Shown one piece after another: positions 1 through 10,105 of a DNA stretch of 64,000 nt. Under the pieces are notes generated by a model. That model worked only from the letters and a program-made list of their open reading frames with translations, had not been told where the DNA came from and did not search any database. The translations under genes were made by a program, and so were the position numbers. This stretch comes from Enterococcus saigonensis (GTDB lineage Bacteria > Bacillota > Bacilli > Lactobacillales > Enterococcaceae). The stretch lies in the NCBI RefSeq assembly GCF_011397115.1, contig NZ_AP022822.1, positions 2,398,001 to 2,462,000 of the forward strand. Direction: 5' to 3'. The first letter of the stretch is position 1, and each line of letters starts with the position of its first letter.

Positions 1-2621
1 TTCTGCAATGCTTCTTCTGATAATTCATGATCACTGGAATTAGAATTTAAAGCTGTCATTTGTCGACTTAAGCTTTCCTGACGATTTTGGGCCTCTTTTA
101 ATGTAGCTTCAGTAGTAGCAAGCGTTTGTTTTAAATTACTGACTTTCTCACAAGCCACAGCCAACTCTGCTTGTTTAGTTGCTAAAGCTGTACTAGCAGC
201 TTGTCGTTTAGCTTCTATTACATCTTCTTGTTGGGTGAGCTGTTGAATTTCGTGATTAATACTTTCGCGTTGGCTATCTACTTGAGCTTGTTTGGCAATT
301 AAATCTGCTTTTTGTTCTTCATATTCCGTTAAAAACTGCTGAACCTCTCGATTTTCATAGGCAAATACTTTTTGCTCTTTTTCTAGCCGCTGCAATTCTT
401 GCAAAATATTTTGAACTTGATTGGTTAACTCTTGTTCTTTTAAGCGGGCACTTTCCCCACTATTACGTAATTGTTCTAATTCAGTATTCTTCTCTTTTGT
501 TCGCGTTTCTATTAGTTGGACTTGTTTTTCTGTAGCTTGCAAGCGAGTATCTAGCATCTGAAGTTCTGCTGTTAAATTTTGTAGTTCATTAGTTTGACTA
601 AACAGACTTCCTTGATTTCCCCGTTTGGTAGCACCACCGGTCATTGAGCCACCGGCATTCATGACATCTCCTTCTAAAGAAACAACCCGATAACGAAATT
701 GAATATCACGCGCAATTTCATTGGCACTTGTTAAATCCTGTGCAATTAACGTAGTCCCAAGCAAGTTGTCAGAAATGGGTTGAAGTTTTTCTGCTACCTT
801 GACCAATTGACTAGCTACACCTAAAAAACCTTTGTTTTTACTAGCCATATTCACCACTGCATCACTTACATGCCGATCTTTAATTGTTGTTAGTGGCAAA
901 AAAGTCGCTCGACCACCACGTCGTTCTTTTAAAAACGTAATGGCTTGGCGCGCATTTCCTTCATTTTCTACAACGATATGTTGTGCCGCTCCACCTAGTG
1001 CTGTTTCAATAGCCAAGGTATATTCTGTCGGAACTTGAATGAGTTCTGCCACTGCCCCTACAATTCCCGTCAATTGTTCTTTATTTTGCAACACCATTTT
1101 GACACCTTGATAAAAGCCACTGTAATTGTCTTGAATATCTTGTAAACTTTTTTGTTTTGCTCGCACTTGTTGGACTTGCTGCATCAAACTGTACATTTTC
1201 TTTTGTTCTGTTTCAAATTCTTGCTGTAGTTTTTGCGCTTGTTGTTGAACTAGAATATACGTATTACGTTGCTCTACTAACGTTTTTTTAGCTTCAGCTA
1301 GTTTTTCTTCGAATGTAGTTTTTTGAACAGAAAGAGAGGCAATTTGATTGTGTAACTCCCCTTGTTTGGTAATTGTTTTTTGATTCTTAGCATTTTCTTG
1401 TAAATATTGCCGTTCCAAATATTTTAAATCATTGCCTATATTGGCGTGTTCCTGCATTTTCTCCACGTATTGAGATCGTAACTCTTCTAGGAGTTCTTTC
1501 GTGGATTTTTGCAGGCGAGTTAACTCCTCTTTTAACGTAGCTACATTTGCTTCCAAATTTTGTACTTGGCCATTTTTAGTAGAAAGCTCTTGAATAAGCG
1601 CTTGTTTAGCAGCTTCTAGCTGTTCGATTTTTGCTTGATTTTCAGCCAAATTTTCTTCGTATTCAGAAAAGCTACGCTTCGTGTGCTTGGAACGCTCCAA
1701 TAGTACTTCTTGTTGCCCTTCCGCTTGTTTTAAACTCTCTGTCAAAAATAATAATTGCTGATTGGCAGTTTCTAACCACTGATCCAGTTCTTGGCGTTTT
1801 TGTCTCTTAGTTTGTAGTTTATTTTCAGCGGCTGTCATTTTACGCGTTAAATTTTGTAGATCACGATTTAACTGCTGTAAATTTTCTTCTGCTTGATCCC
1901 AAGTACTCTTAGCTAGTTTAATTTCTGTTACCGTATGCGCCACATCAATGCACTTTAACTCTTCTTTTAGGCGCAAAAATTCTTTAGCTGCATGGCTTTG
2001 TTCTTTAAGCGGTGTTAATTGATCTTCTAATTCGTAAACAATATCTTGCACGCGACTTAAATTATCTTCTGTTTCAAATAATTTTTGTTCTGCTTTTTTC
2101 TTTCGCTGTTTATATTTTAAAACACCCGCAGCTTCTTCAAAAATCCCGCGTCGATCTTCTGGCTTACTAGCAAATATTGCCTCAACTTTACCTTGGGAAA
2201 TGATAGAAAAGGACTCTTTGCCAAGGCCTGAGTCCATAAATAAGTCTTGTATGTCTTTTAAACGACAGCTTTGTTTGTTAATGTAAAAATCACTATCACC
2301 ATTACGATGCAATCGCCGCGTGACACTGATTTCACTGTAATCAAGTGGTAGATAGTGATCACTATTATCTAGTACAACTGTGACTTCTGCAATATTTAAT
2401 GCTTTACGAGAATCAGAACCGGCAAAAATAATATCCGGCATTTTTCCTCCACGTAAACTTTTTGCTGACTGCTCGCCTAAAACCCAGCGAATAGCTTCAG
2501 TTATATTACTCTTACCGCTACCATTTGGCCCCACAACTGCCGTTACACTATTTTCAAAGTCGATTACAGTCCGATCGGCAAAAGACTTGAAGCCTGCGAT
2601 TTCAATTTTCTTTAAATACAC
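1..2621 (-). CDS. smc: Chromosome segregation ATPase SMC (5' part, cut by window edge)
   Basis: SMC is the ATPase of the bacterial condensin that compacts and segregates the nucleoid with ScpA and ScpB. The frame is open from a GTG at 2619-2621 to base 1, about 873 codons. The N-terminus MYLKKIEIAGFKSFADRT is followed by Walker A GPNGSGKSN near residues 31-39. Long coiled-coil stretches flank a hinge whose GDVMNAGGSMTGGATK motif lies near residues 650-670. About 310 residues, including the C-terminal signature and Walker B head, are missing off the left edge (family length about 1190). The GTG is preceded by a GGAG at 5-7 bases. It lies 26 bp downstream of rnc and is probably cotranscribed with it. 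Confidence 0.96.
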   Translation of the reverse strand, partial: MYLKKIEIAGFKSFADRTVIDFENSVTAVVGPNGSGKSNITEAIRWVLGEQSAKSLRGGKMPDIIFAGSDSRKALNIAEVTVVLDNSDHYLPLDYSEISVTRRLHRNGDSDFYINKQSCRLKDIQDLFMDSGLGKESFSIISQGKVEAIFASKPEDRRGIFEEAAGVLKYKQRKKKAEQKLFETEDNLSRVQDIVYELEDQLTPLKEQSHAAKEFLRLKEELKCIDVAHTVTEIKLAKSTWDQAEENLQQLNRDLQNLTRKMTAAENKLQTKRQKRQELDQWLETANQQLLFLTESLKQAEGQQEVLLERSKHTKRSFSEYEENLAENQAKIEQLEAAKQALIQELSTKNGQVQNLEANVATLKEELTRLQKSTKELLEELRSQYVEKMQEHANIGNDLKYLERQYLQENAKNQKTITKQGELHNQIASLSVQKTTFEEKLAEAKKTLVEQRNTYILVQQQAQKLQQEFETEQKKMYSLMQQVQQVRAKQKSLQDIQDNYSGFYQGVKMVLQNKEQLTGIVGAVAELIQVPTEYTLAIETALGGAAQHIVVENEGNARQAITFLKERRGGRATFLPLTTIKDRHVSDAVVNMASKNKGFLGVASQLVKVAEKLQPISDNLLGTTLIAQDLTSANEIARDIQFRYRVVSLEGDVMNAGGSMTGGATKRGNQGSLFSQTNELQNLTAELQMLDTRLQATEKQVQLIETRTKEKNTELEQLRNSGESARLKEQELTNQVQNILQELQRLEKEQKVFAYENREVQQFLTEYEEQKADLIAKQAQVDSQRESINHEIQQLTQQEDVIEAKRQAASTALATKQAELAVACEKVSNLKQTLATTEATLKEAQNRQESLSRQMTALNSNSSDHELSEEALQ

Positions 2622-2647
2622 GAAAGCTCCGGGCTCCCTTCTAACGT

Positions 2648-3340
2648 CTACTCTGCAAGTTTTTCTAGGGCATTATTTGCCGCTGCTTGCTCAGCTAATT
2701 TTTTTGATTTCCCTTGGCCTTTACCAATCAAACGATCATCACAATATACCTCAGTCCAAAAAATCCGTTCGTGTGCGGGACCTTCTTCTTTGACTAAACG
2801 ATAATCGATATGCACGTCGCCACCTTTTTGTAAAACTTCTTGTAGACGTGTTTTATAATCCATCTCATGTGAAAAAGCACCAGCAGCTACTTTAGGAAAA
2901 ATAACTTTTTGGATAAATGTTTTGACTGTTTCTAAATCTTGATCCAAGTAAAGTGCTCCTAAGAAAGCTTCAAATAAATCACATAAAAGGGAAGGACGCG
3001 TTCTACCACCTGAATTTTCTTCCCCTTTACCCAATTTAATTGCTTCGTCAAACTGACATTCTTTAGCAAATGCGGCTAAACTTTCTTCTCTGACAATAGA
3101 TGCCCGCATTTTCGTTAACTTGCCTTCTGGTAAATCTGGATACTGACGATACAAATACCGAGAAACCAATAATTCTAAAACAGCGTCGCCTAGAAATTCC
3201 AAACGCTCATTATCAGCTAAATTCAAATTGCGATGCTCATTGACATAAGATGAATGGGTAAATGCTTGTTCTAATAAGGATACGTTTTTAAAAACAATCC
3301 CAAATTTTTCTTTTAACATAGTTTGTAATTGATTATCCAT
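2648..3340 (-). CDS. rnc: Ribonuclease III
   Basis: RNase III cleaves double-stranded RNA during rRNA and mRNA processing. The 230-aa product has the family signature [10 protein letters not shown] at residues 45-54, carrying the metal-binding Glu48 and Asp52. A second acidic pair sits in [11 protein letters not shown] double-stranded-RNA-binding domain starts near residue 155 ([11 protein letters not shown]) and runs to the end. Length is normal. It precedes smc on the same strand, as in many Firmicutes, but here the opp operon separates it from acpP. A TATAAT lies about 50 bp upstream. Confidence 0.97.
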   Translation of the reverse strand: MDNQLQTMLKEKFGIVFKNVSLLEQAFTHSSYVNEHRNLNLADNERLEFLGDAVLELLVSRYLYRQYPDLPEGKLTKMRASIVREESLAAFAKECQFDEAIKLGKGEENSGGRTRPSLLCDLFEAFLGALYLDQDLETVKTFIQKVIFPKVAAGAFSHEMDYKTRLQEVLQKGGDVHIDYRLVKEEGPAHERIFWTEVYCDDRLIGKGQGKSKKLAEQAAANNALEKLAE

Positions 3341-3389
3341 TATTGACAGTCCTTTTTAGGTTGGATTTTGTTTCAACACTCACTTTCTT

Positions 3390-3395
3390 ATTATA
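3390..3395 (-). promoter_or_regulatory. Possible -10 box of the rnc-smc transcript
   Basis: A perfect TATAAT on the minus strand lies about 50 bp upstream of rnc. The hexamer 17 bases further upstream (TTTCCT) is a poor -35, so the promoter is likely but not strong. Confidence 0.45.
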
Positions 3396-3510
3396 CTGAT
3401 TTTCTAGCGTTTAGGAAATGTTATTCACGATATCTCCTTTCATTTCCAAATAACTTTTAAGTATTATGACTGGAAGAATAAAAAATATTTTTTTTGATAG
3501 TTAAATATAC

Positions 3511-3542
3511 AAAAAAAGACCGCGAATACTCGCGGTCTTTTT
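3511..3542 (-). terminator. Intrinsic terminator of the opp operon
   Basis: A 9-bp perfect stem (AAGACCGCG / CGCGGTCTT) with a 5-nt loop is followed on the minus strand by a run of T. It starts just after the oppA stop codon. The A-run on the other arm would allow some function in the opposite direction. Confidence 0.9.
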
Positions 3543-3549
3543 CGATTAA

Positions 3550-5337
3550 CTAACGTTCTTCAGAACTTACACCGATTGTAGCCCATGGGTAAGCATCGTA
3601 TTGACGTTCGATTGTGAAGTCTACAACACGATCGCTTACAGGACGTAGTGTGTACATGTACATTGTTGGAATTGCAAATGCTTGATCAGATGCATATTCT
3701 TGCCATTCTTTGTACAATTCCACTTGTTTAGTAGGATCTAATGCTTCTTCAGAAGACATTTCTTCTAGTAATTTCGTGTTTTCTTCTGATTCAAAACGAG
3801 TGAAGTTAAACTGTGCCACAGTTCCATACAAACCACTTGGATTTGGATCAAAACCAGTTGACCAACCAGCTTGGTAAACGTCAATTTCAGGATCATCTGC
3901 ACCTAGTTTGTCGTAGAAGCTGTTTACTTCCATCAAACGACCACCTGTTAACTTAACGTCTAATCCAACTTTTTTCCATGATTGGATGTAGTAGTCTGCG
4001 ATTGATTTTGCTACACCAGAGTTGTCACGGAAAGCAAAGTTGATGGTTAATTTTTTACCATCTTTATCTTCACGTAAGCCGTCGCCGTCTGTGTCTTTGT
4101 AACCTGCGTCATCTAGTAATTTTTTCGCTTTATCAACATCTTGAGTGTAACCTTTAAGATCTTTGTCGTGTAATTCACCAAATGGAGGTACGATTAATGA
4201 GTTAGCTGGCGTTCTTAAACCGGCGTAAAAACGTTCACCGATAATTTTGTTGTCCAATGCATAACCCATTGCTTGACGTAAGTTCTTATCTGCCATTTTA
4301 GCATTTTGATCCATGACAACTTTACCTTTATCAGCATCCCATTTACCCATCTTGAAGCCGATGTAATCATAAGCATTGTCTAATTGACCTAGCATTTGGT
4401 AGCCTTTGTTATCTTTCCAAGAATCATATGTGTTTGTTGGCATTTCAATAAACATGTCATATTTTTTAGACTTCATTGCTTCTGCTGCTGCAGCTGTACC
4501 AACTTTAGTCATGACAACTTTATCTAATTTTGGTTTTTCACCATAGTAATATTCATTTGGCACAAATTCAACTGATTGTCCTGCAACGATTTTATTAAAT
4601 TTGTAAGGTCCCATTGTAACTGGGTTTTTACGGACAGGATCAGAACCTTCCATGTCTTTTACGGCAATACCTTCAAAAGCATGTTTTGCCATTGCATAAC
4701 CTAAGATTGGATCATTACCACCTTGTAAAATTGAAGGTAGGAATTTTTTGAATTTAATTTTGATTTCTTTTTCGTTTACTTTTTCAATACCACTAATGGA
4801 ATCTGCTTTGCCTTCGTGGTATTCAGTCATACCTTCGATTTGTTGTAGAGCATCACTGTAACGCACGCCATTGTAGTCTTTGTGTCCAATTACTTCATAC
4901 GGGAAGATCATATCATCGGCCGTAACGTCTTTACCGTCACTCCATTTTACGCCATCTTTGACTGTCATGGTAACTGTTTTGTTATCTGGATCCATTTTAA
5001 CTGTTGATGCTGGATTATCTTCTTTAATTTTCAAATCTTTATCAACGGTAACTAATGTTTCTTCTGCTGGCTCACTAAAGTAGGTATCCAGTGTGATTTG
5101 GCTAAAGGCTGAGTTGAAAATACCTGTAAAGTCAGTATCTGATACGACTGCGACTTCTAAAGTGCCGCCGTCAATCGCCTTTTTATCATTTTTTGTTGCC
5201 ATTTCAAAGGATGTTTCTGCTGCTTTGTCGCCTGAACCACTGTCGTTATTTTTGCTGTTGTCTGAATTACCAGAACCGCAGGCAGCTAATGCAAAAATAC
5301 TGAACAATGATACCATACCCATGATTTTTTTCTTCAT
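3550..5337 (-). CDS. oppA: Oligopeptide ABC transporter, substrate-binding lipoprotein OppA
   Basis: OppA captures extracellular peptides and delivers them to OppBC. The 595-aa protein starts with a lipoprotein signal peptide ending LFSIFALAAC, so Cys20 is the lipidated residue. A low-complexity Ser/Asn/Asp linker follows, then an SBP family 5 fold. I chose the ATG at 5335-5337 because the GGAGG ribosome-binding site lies only 7-12 bases upstream, inside the reading frame of an in-frame ATG 15 bases earlier. It is the last gene of the opp operon. A small hairpin (CATCT/AGATG near 5384-5397) sits between oppC and oppA and may stabilise the oppA message. The tail of the signal peptide resembles enterococcal sex-pheromone peptides. 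Confidence 0.93.
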   Translation of the reverse strand: MKKKIMGMVSLFSIFALAACGSGNSDNSKNNDSGSGDKAAETSFEMATKNDKKAIDGGTLEVAVVSDTDFTGIFNSAFSQITLDTYFSEPAEETLVTVDKDLKIKEDNPASTVKMDPDNKTVTMTVKDGVKWSDGKDVTADDMIFPYEVIGHKDYNGVRYSDALQQIEGMTEYHEGKADSISGIEKVNEKEIKIKFKKFLPSILQGGNDPILGYAMAKHAFEGIAVKDMEGSDPVRKNPVTMGPYKFNKIVAGQSVEFVPNEYYYGEKPKLDKVVMTKVGTAAAAEAMKSKKYDMFIEMPTNTYDSWKDNKGYQMLGQLDNAYDYIGFKMGKWDADKGKVVMDQNAKMADKNLRQAMGYALDNKIIGERFYAGLRTPANSLIVPPFGELHDKDLKGYTQDVDKAKKLLDDAGYKDTDGDGLREDKDGKKLTINFAFRDNSGVAKSIADYYIQSWKKVGLDVKLTGGRLMEVNSFYDKLGADDPEIDVYQAGWSTGFDPNPSGLYGTVAQFNFTRFESEENTKLLEEMSSEEALDPTKQVELYKEWQEYASDQAFAIPTMYMYTLRPVSDRVVDFTIERQYDAYPWATIGVSSEER

Positions 5338-5408
5338 TTCCGTTCCTCCCATATCTTTACTAAAAACCTATTTTATACAAACATCTATAAGAGATGGTTA
5401 TACCGTAA

Positions 5409-6338
5409 TTAACCCAAACGTTGACGGGCATCCGCAGAACGTTTAAAAGCTTGTCCGACATAGTTGATAGATAACATTAAAACTAAAATTAAAATTGAAG
5501 CAGGAACCCAAACCCATTGTTTATTTACTAAGACATCAGAATCTGTTGCAAATGAAATTAATGTCCCTAAACTTGGCGTTTCATTTGGTAAACCAAAGCC
5601 TAAGAAAGTTAATGTTGTTTCAATCCCGATATTCCCCGCAAAGTTCATCGTTAAGTTTGTAATGATTAATGAACTTAAGTTCGGCATGATTTCTCTAAAC
5701 ATAATTTTGAAATCATTCGTTCCCAACGTTTTAGAAGCTGAGACATAGTCGCGACGCACTTCTGACAATGTTTTCGCACGGAAAAGTCTTGCTTTAGCCG
5801 TCCAATAAAATGCGCTCATGATGATTACTAAACTCAATGCTGTATAGCGCGGAATAATAGTTACCAATACAATGATGATTAATTGAATTGGCAAAATCAT
5901 AACGAAATCGACAATACGCATCACAATCATATCGAAAATACCGCCAAAGTAACCTGACATAATCCCGATACCTACACCAATAATCGATGTTGCAATGGTA
6001 ATGGCAAACCCAATAAAAATTGAATTTCGTGCCCCAATAACAAGTAGTCCTAAAACATCACGACCACCATCATCAGAACCTAAAAGTAATTTATGACCTT
6101 CCATGGAAATAGAACCCGGTTCTAAATAGCGGTCAATAGGATTAACGGTATTGACTAAACTTTGATCAAAGAATAAAGCTCCCACAAAAGCAAAAAGTAA
6201 TAATAAAACTAAAATTATTAGTGAAAAAAGTGCCAAACGATCTTTAACGAATTCGCGGGCAATCATCCGAATCCCCATTGGCGGAACCGATACTTTTTCA
6301 ACTGGAGCTGTTTTTACTGCTGTATTTTTTTCAGACAT
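5409..6338 (-). CDS. oppC: Oligopeptide ABC transporter permease OppC
   Basis: This is the second membrane subunit of the Opp importer. The 309-aa product has a cytoplasmic N-terminal arm, a first membrane helix at about residues 35-60, a large extracellular loop typical of OppC, and five further helices. The ABC-coupling EAA loop lies around REIMPNLSSL. It follows oppB by 16 bp and precedes oppA by 71 bp. OppC rather than OppB is called from the long first loop and the N-terminal extension. Confidence 0.95.
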   Translation of the reverse strand: MSEKNTAVKTAPVEKVSVPPMGIRMIAREFVKDRLALFSLIILVLLLLFAFVGALFFDQSLVNTVNPIDRYLEPGSISMEGHKLLLGSDDGGRDVLGLLVIGARNSIFIGFAITIATSIIGVGIGIMSGYFGGIFDMIVMRIVDFVMILPIQLIIIVLVTIIPRYTALSLVIIMSAFYWTAKARLFRAKTLSEVRRDYVSASKTLGTNDFKIMFREIMPNLSSLIITNLTMNFAGNIGIETTLTFLGFGLPNETPSLGTLISFATDSDVLVNKQWVWVPASILILVLMLSINYVGQAFKRSADARQRLG

Positions 6339-6354
6339 TCTACTATCCCCCTAC

Positions 6355-7317
6355 CTACTGAATGCGGATCCGAGGATCAACGATACTCATCACGATATCA
6401 GACACCAATGTCCCGATCAAAGTAGCAATCCCGAAAATCAACGTCAAAGCAGTGATGATAGCATAATCCCGTTGTTGGATACTTGAAATAAACAAGTTTC
6501 CAATCCCCGGATAGTTAAAGATACGCTCGATAACCACTGAACCAGAAATCAATGCGACAATTTCATAACCTAACTGTGAGGCAATTGGTAATGATGCGTT
6601 TCTAAAAATATGACGAGTAAATACACGATTGGTTGGCACTCCTTTAGATCGTGCTGTCCGCACATAATCCATTTGTTTTGCATCAACAACTTCGCTACGC
6701 AAATACTGAATGGTTACGGCCGTTCCCAATAACGCCTGTACAATTGCCGGCAATGCAACGTGATATAACTCATCTAAGAAATACCTAAAGGAACCTGCGC
6801 TGGAGTTAATCGAGACACTCCCCGTGGTAGGAAACCAATCCAAGCGATAACCAAAAATCAATAGCATAATTAATGCCAATACGAATACTGGAATGGCAAA
6901 ACTGATAAAGTTATAAGCAACAACAAATTTGTCAAACCAAGAATTTTGATAACGTCCTGCAAATAACCCCATTGGAATAGCAATCAAATAAGTCAAAATA
7001 ACTGTAACGATTGCTAAACGGACAGTATTGCCGATCCGTTGACCGATAACGGTAGTAACAGCATATTTGTAGTTATAGCTGATACCAAAGTCACCTTTTA
7101 AAGCATTTCCAACCCAACGAACATATTGTTGTGGCCATGGATCATTCAATCCAGCTTGTTCTCTTAGTTCTGCAATCCGAGATGGTGATGTAGTTGGACT
7201 AATCAACCCAGTAAATGGATCCCCAGGCATCATTTTGGCTAACATAAAGATTAAAATACTCAAAATAATAACTTGAGGGATCATTAAAAGTACACGTCGT
7301 AAAATTGTTTTCCACAT
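6355..7317 (-). CDS. oppB: Oligopeptide ABC transporter permease OppB
   Basis: OppB is the first membrane subunit and pairs with OppC. The 320-aa sequence starts MWKTILRRVLLMIPQVIIL, the usual OppB/DppB N-terminal helix, followed by the MMPGDPF motif. It has six predicted helices and an EAA loop at RHIFRNASLPIASQLG. Its ATG directly follows the oppF stop, with one base between the two genes, so the two are translationally coupled. Confidence 0.95.
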   Translation of the reverse strand: MWKTILRRVLLMIPQVIILSILIFMLAKMMPGDPFTGLISPTTSPSRIAELREQAGLNDPWPQQYVRWVGNALKGDFGISYNYKYAVTTVIGQRIGNTVRLAIVTVILTYLIAIPMGLFAGRYQNSWFDKFVVAYNFISFAIPVFVLALIMLLIFGYRLDWFPTTGSVSINSSAGSFRYFLDELYHVALPAIVQALLGTAVTIQYLRSEVVDAKQMDYVRTARSKGVPTNRVFTRHIFRNASLPIASQLGYEIVALISGSVVIERIFNYPGIGNLFISSIQQRDYAIITALTLIFGIATLIGTLVSDIVMSIVDPRIRIQ

Positions 7318-7318
7318 T

Positions 7319-8263
7319 TTATTTAGCCCCCTCGTTTAATAATGCGACAGAATGGGTATCTGTAATCTTGCGTAAATCGTATACGCGGCCCGTATTGTCG
7401 TAATAATCTTTTTGATGTTTGATGTACTCTTCTTCGACGTGACGGCGATTTTCTTTATGAGCCTCACGATTTGGTACATCAATACGAGGAATAGCAGATA
7501 ATAAACGTTTGGTATAAATATGGCGTGGATCATTATAAATATCTTCACGACTACCAATTTCAACAAACCGACCTTTATACATAATGGCAATGTTGTCACA
7601 CATATGTTTGACTACACCCAAGTCATGGGAAATAAATAAATAGCTTAAATCATATTGTTGTTGAATTCGCTTCATGAAGTTCAATACTTGTGCTTGTACT
7701 GATAAGTCCAAAGCCGATACTGGTTCATCGGCAACAATTAACTTGGGATTAGTTGCAACAGCGCGAGCAACCCCTAAACGTTGTCTTTGCCCACCAGAGA
7801 ACTCGTGAGGATATTTGTACAATGCATCTTCTGGCATCCCTACGATATCTAATAATTCTTTCACACGTTGTTTTTCTTCTTGATCACTTAAACGTTCAAA
7901 ATTACGTAGTGGTTCAGCAATAATGTCTAATACACGTTTTTTAGGATTCAAAGAAGACATAGAATCTTGAAAGATCATTTGGACATCTTTGTTGTAATTC
8001 ATTTTTTTACGCACGTTACGTTTGGTAACATCTTGTCCGTTATAAATAATTTCTCCACCGGTAACTTTTTCTAATCCCAAAATAGCCTTACCTGTTGTGG
8101 ATTTGCCTGAACCTGATTCCCCTACAAGACCATATGTTTTACCTTTTTCGATGACAAAATCAACACCATCAACGGCATAAACATGGTCGGTCACACGGTT
8201 AAAGAAACCGCTGCGAATTGGATAGTGGATTTTCAGATCTTTAATCGTAATTAATTCTGACAT
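7319..8263 (-). CDS. oppF: Oligopeptide ABC transporter ATPase OppF
   Basis: OppF is one of the two ATPases that power Opp. Walker [10 protein letters not shown], signature [10 protein letters not shown] and Walker [13 protein letters not shown] are all intact in the 314-aa protein, which ends in the family's oligopeptide/dipeptide C-terminal region. It begins on the base after the oppD stop codon. OppF rather than OppD is called from the position in the operon and the [11 protein letters not shown]-terminus, which contains an insertion typical of the F subunit. Confidence 0.95.
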   Translation of the reverse strand: MSELITIKDLKIHYPIRSGFFNRVTDHVYAVDGVDFVIEKGKTYGLVGESGSGKSTTGKAILGLEKVTGGEIIYNGQDVTKRNVRKKMNYNKDVQMIFQDSMSSLNPKKRVLDIIAEPLRNFERLSDQEEKQRVKELLDIVGMPEDALYKYPHEFSGGQRQRLGVARAVATNPKLIVADEPVSALDLSVQAQVLNFMKRIQQQYDLSYLFISHDLGVVKHMCDNIAIMYKGRFVEIGSREDIYNDPRHIYTKRLLSAIPRIDVPNREAHKENRRHVEEEYIKHQKDYYDNTGRVYDLRKITDTHSVALLNEGAK

Positions 8264-9268
8264 TTACACTTCTCCTTCGTCTTTAAAATGGAAGTGCTTG
8301 TAGCAAGTACAACGCACCAAATGATCTTTTCCAACTTCGTGTAGAGTTGGATTTTCTTCATGATCACTTTCGGGAATCCAAGGAATCCGTGGTGCAAAGC
8401 GACAACCTGTTCGTGGCATTTTCACCAAGGTAGGAACAATCCCTTCAATAACGTGAAGTTCATTATCGTGATTGTCTTCTTGCGGAATGGAGTTTAAAAG
8501 TGAACGTGTATAAGGATGTTGCGGATTGTTAAACAACTCTTCTACTGGTGCAACTTCAACAAATTGACCGGCATACATCACGGCTACTCGATCAGCCATT
8601 TCTGCTACAACTCCCAAGTCATGGGTAATTAAAATAATGCCAGACTCCGTCTCTTCTTGTAAGTCTTTTAATAAATCCAAAATTTGCGCTTGGATTGTTA
8701 CATCCAGTGCGGTAGTTGGTTCATCGGCAATTAAAATCGGTGGTTTTGCTGCAATTGCAATCGCGATAATAACCCGTTGGCGCATTCCACCAGATAATTC
8801 GTGAGGATATTGACGTCCTACTCGTTTAGGATTTGGAATCCCAACTTGTTCGAGTAATTCCATTGCTCGCGCTTGACGTTGCTCTGCAGTCATATTGGTA
8901 TGATAAACCAGACCTTCTTTAATTTGGTCTTCAATTCGCATCAACGGATTCAAAGCGGACAATGGATCTTGGAAAATCATTCCAATATCGTTTCCGCGAA
9001 TTTTGTTATATAGAGTTTCATTTAAATTGGCCAAATCCAAATCTTTATAAAGCATCTCACCAGTGATCCGGGTGTTTTTTGGATCATGTAATCCCATAAT
9101 GGTAGTGGCAAGTGTACTCTTTCCACAACCTGACTCGCCAACAATCGCTAAAATTTCATTACGTTCTAAAGTAAATGACACACCGTCAACAGCATCGTAG
9201 TATTCATCTTTAATACGAAAGCCCGTGTGTAGATCCTGAACTTCTAATAATTGATTATCTTGTGACAA
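8264..9268 (-). CDS. oppD: Oligopeptide ABC transporter ATPase OppD
   Basis: OppD is the partner ATPase of OppF and the first gene of the operon. The 334-aa protein has Walker [11 protein letters not shown], signature LSGGMRQRV and Walker [13 protein letters not shown]. Its C-terminus has the RCxFxPR-type segment (GCRFAPR) and a later pair of cysteines (RCTCYKH), as in OppD/DppD proteins that carry an iron-sulphur or zinc-like C-terminal motif. The promoter at 9383-9411 and the CodY box at 9433-9447 lie upstream. Confidence 0.95.
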   Translation of the reverse strand: MSQDNQLLEVQDLHTGFRIKDEYYDAVDGVSFTLERNEILAIVGESGCGKSTLATTIMGLHDPKNTRITGEMLYKDLDLANLNETLYNKIRGNDIGMIFQDPLSALNPLMRIEDQIKEGLVYHTNMTAEQRQARAMELLEQVGIPNPKRVGRQYPHELSGGMRQRVIIAIAIAAKPPILIADEPTTALDVTIQAQILDLLKDLQEETESGIILITHDLGVVAEMADRVAVMYAGQFVEVAPVEELFNNPQHPYTRSLLNSIPQEDNHDNELHVIEGIVPTLVKMPRTGCRFAPRIPWIPESDHEENPTLHEVGKDHLVRCTCYKHFHFKDEGEV

Positions 9269-9382
9269 TCCAATACCCCTCTTTCGCTAATACGGAGATT
9301 TTTTGCCGGAAAATGTAAAAAAGCATGGAAGAGATGCTGTCTTCTTCCAGTCTCCAATTATTTCCGCTAATATTTCTTAATA

Positions 9383-9411
9383 ATTATATAGAAAGGTGTA
9401 TCATAATGCAA
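9383..9411 (-). promoter_or_regulatory. Promoter of the oppDFBCA operon
   Basis: On the minus strand, -35 TTGCAT (9406-9411) and -10 TATAAT (9383-9388) are separated by exactly 17 bases. The start site would lie about 105 bp upstream of oppD. Confidence 0.8.
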
Positions 9412-9432
9412 GTTAAAGAGCTGTGAAAGCAG

Positions 9433-9447
9433 AATTTTCAGAAAACT
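9433..9447. promoter_or_regulatory. CodY box upstream of opp
   Basis: AATTTTCAGAAAACT matches the established CodY consensus AATTTTCWGAAAATT at 14 of 15 positions. It begins 21 bp upstream of the -35 box of opp. CodY, the branched-chain-amino-acid/GTP sensor, is known to repress opp genes in lactococci and related bacteria. The assignment is inferred from the match and position. Confidence 0.7.
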
Positions 9448-9737
9448 CCCAAAATTATTTTTGATTTCTTTGAAATTTGAGGAAAAACTTGCTATTAAGC
9501 TAATTCCTTATAAAAATTAAAGCGTAAATTTTAGCTACAATTCATGCAATTTCACAAAGATTCCCATAAATAATCACTTTAAAGATTAATTTTTGTAAAA
9601 AAAAGCACTTTCAAATCAAATTACAAGTGAAAATCCATACAAATTTATTTCATTTTATGTATTTTTATCCTATGAAAAATCTGTCTCTATCCATATTATT
9701 GCTGTAAAATTAGAAAAACCATGTTTTTTTAGTGCAA
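9448..9737. other. AT-rich intergenic stretch with no gene seen
   Basis: Between the CodY box and the acpP terminator there is about 290 bp of very AT-rich DNA. I see no open frame with a ribosome-binding site, no strong hairpin and no convincing promoter on either strand. Confidence 0.6.
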
Positions 9738-9782
9738 GAAAAAGAGGAAAGAAAATTTCCGAAAAAATTTCTTTCCTCTTTT
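9738..9782 (-). terminator. Intrinsic terminator downstream of acpP
   Basis: GAGGAAAGAAA pairs with TTTCTTTCCTC across a short loop. On the minus strand the hairpin is followed by a T-rich stretch. It lies 32-76 bases past the acpP stop codon. Confidence 0.8.
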
Positions 9783-9813
9783 AATGACAAAAGATTCAGT
9801 TTTAACTGTTTTC

Positions 9814-10056
9814 TTATGACAAGTGGCTGGCAATATAATCTACTGCACTACCTACTGTTTCGATTTGTTCGGCATCTTCATCAGAAATTTCGGTACCGAA
9901 TTCATCTTCTAATTCCAAGACAAATTCCATCACGCTAATGGAATCTGCATTCAGGTCGTCTTTGATGCTCATAGTATCAGTAACTTGATCAGCATCCACG
10001 TTAAAGTGGTTTGCAATCACGGCTGCTACTTTTTTAAATACTTCTTCACGCGTCAA
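9814..10056 (-). CDS. acpP: Acyl carrier protein
   Basis: ACP carries growing acyl chains on a phosphopantetheine arm during fatty-acid and phospholipid synthesis. The 80-aa acidic protein has the attachment motif NADSIS, with Ser39 as the modified residue. Ile follows the serine where Leu is more usual. A GGAGGTG ribosome-binding site precedes the ATG. It has a promoter of its own in the 112-bp gap after plsX, so it can be expressed apart from plsX. The PlsX product hands acyl groups between ACP and phosphate, so the pair is functionally linked. Confidence 0.96.
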   Translation of the reverse strand: MTREEVFKKVAAVIANHFNVDADQVTDTMSIKDDLNADSISVMEFVLELEDEFGTEISDEDAEQIETVGSAVDYIASHLS

Positions 10057-10105
10057 ATGTATTCACCTCCACGTTTATGACAATATCAAAAGATAGCTAC
10101 CAAAC

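Noticed and set aside
2380..2793. A 137-codon plus-strand frame across the smc-rnc junction
   Set aside because: It lies opposite two well-supported genes and has no ribosome-binding site or recognisable product.
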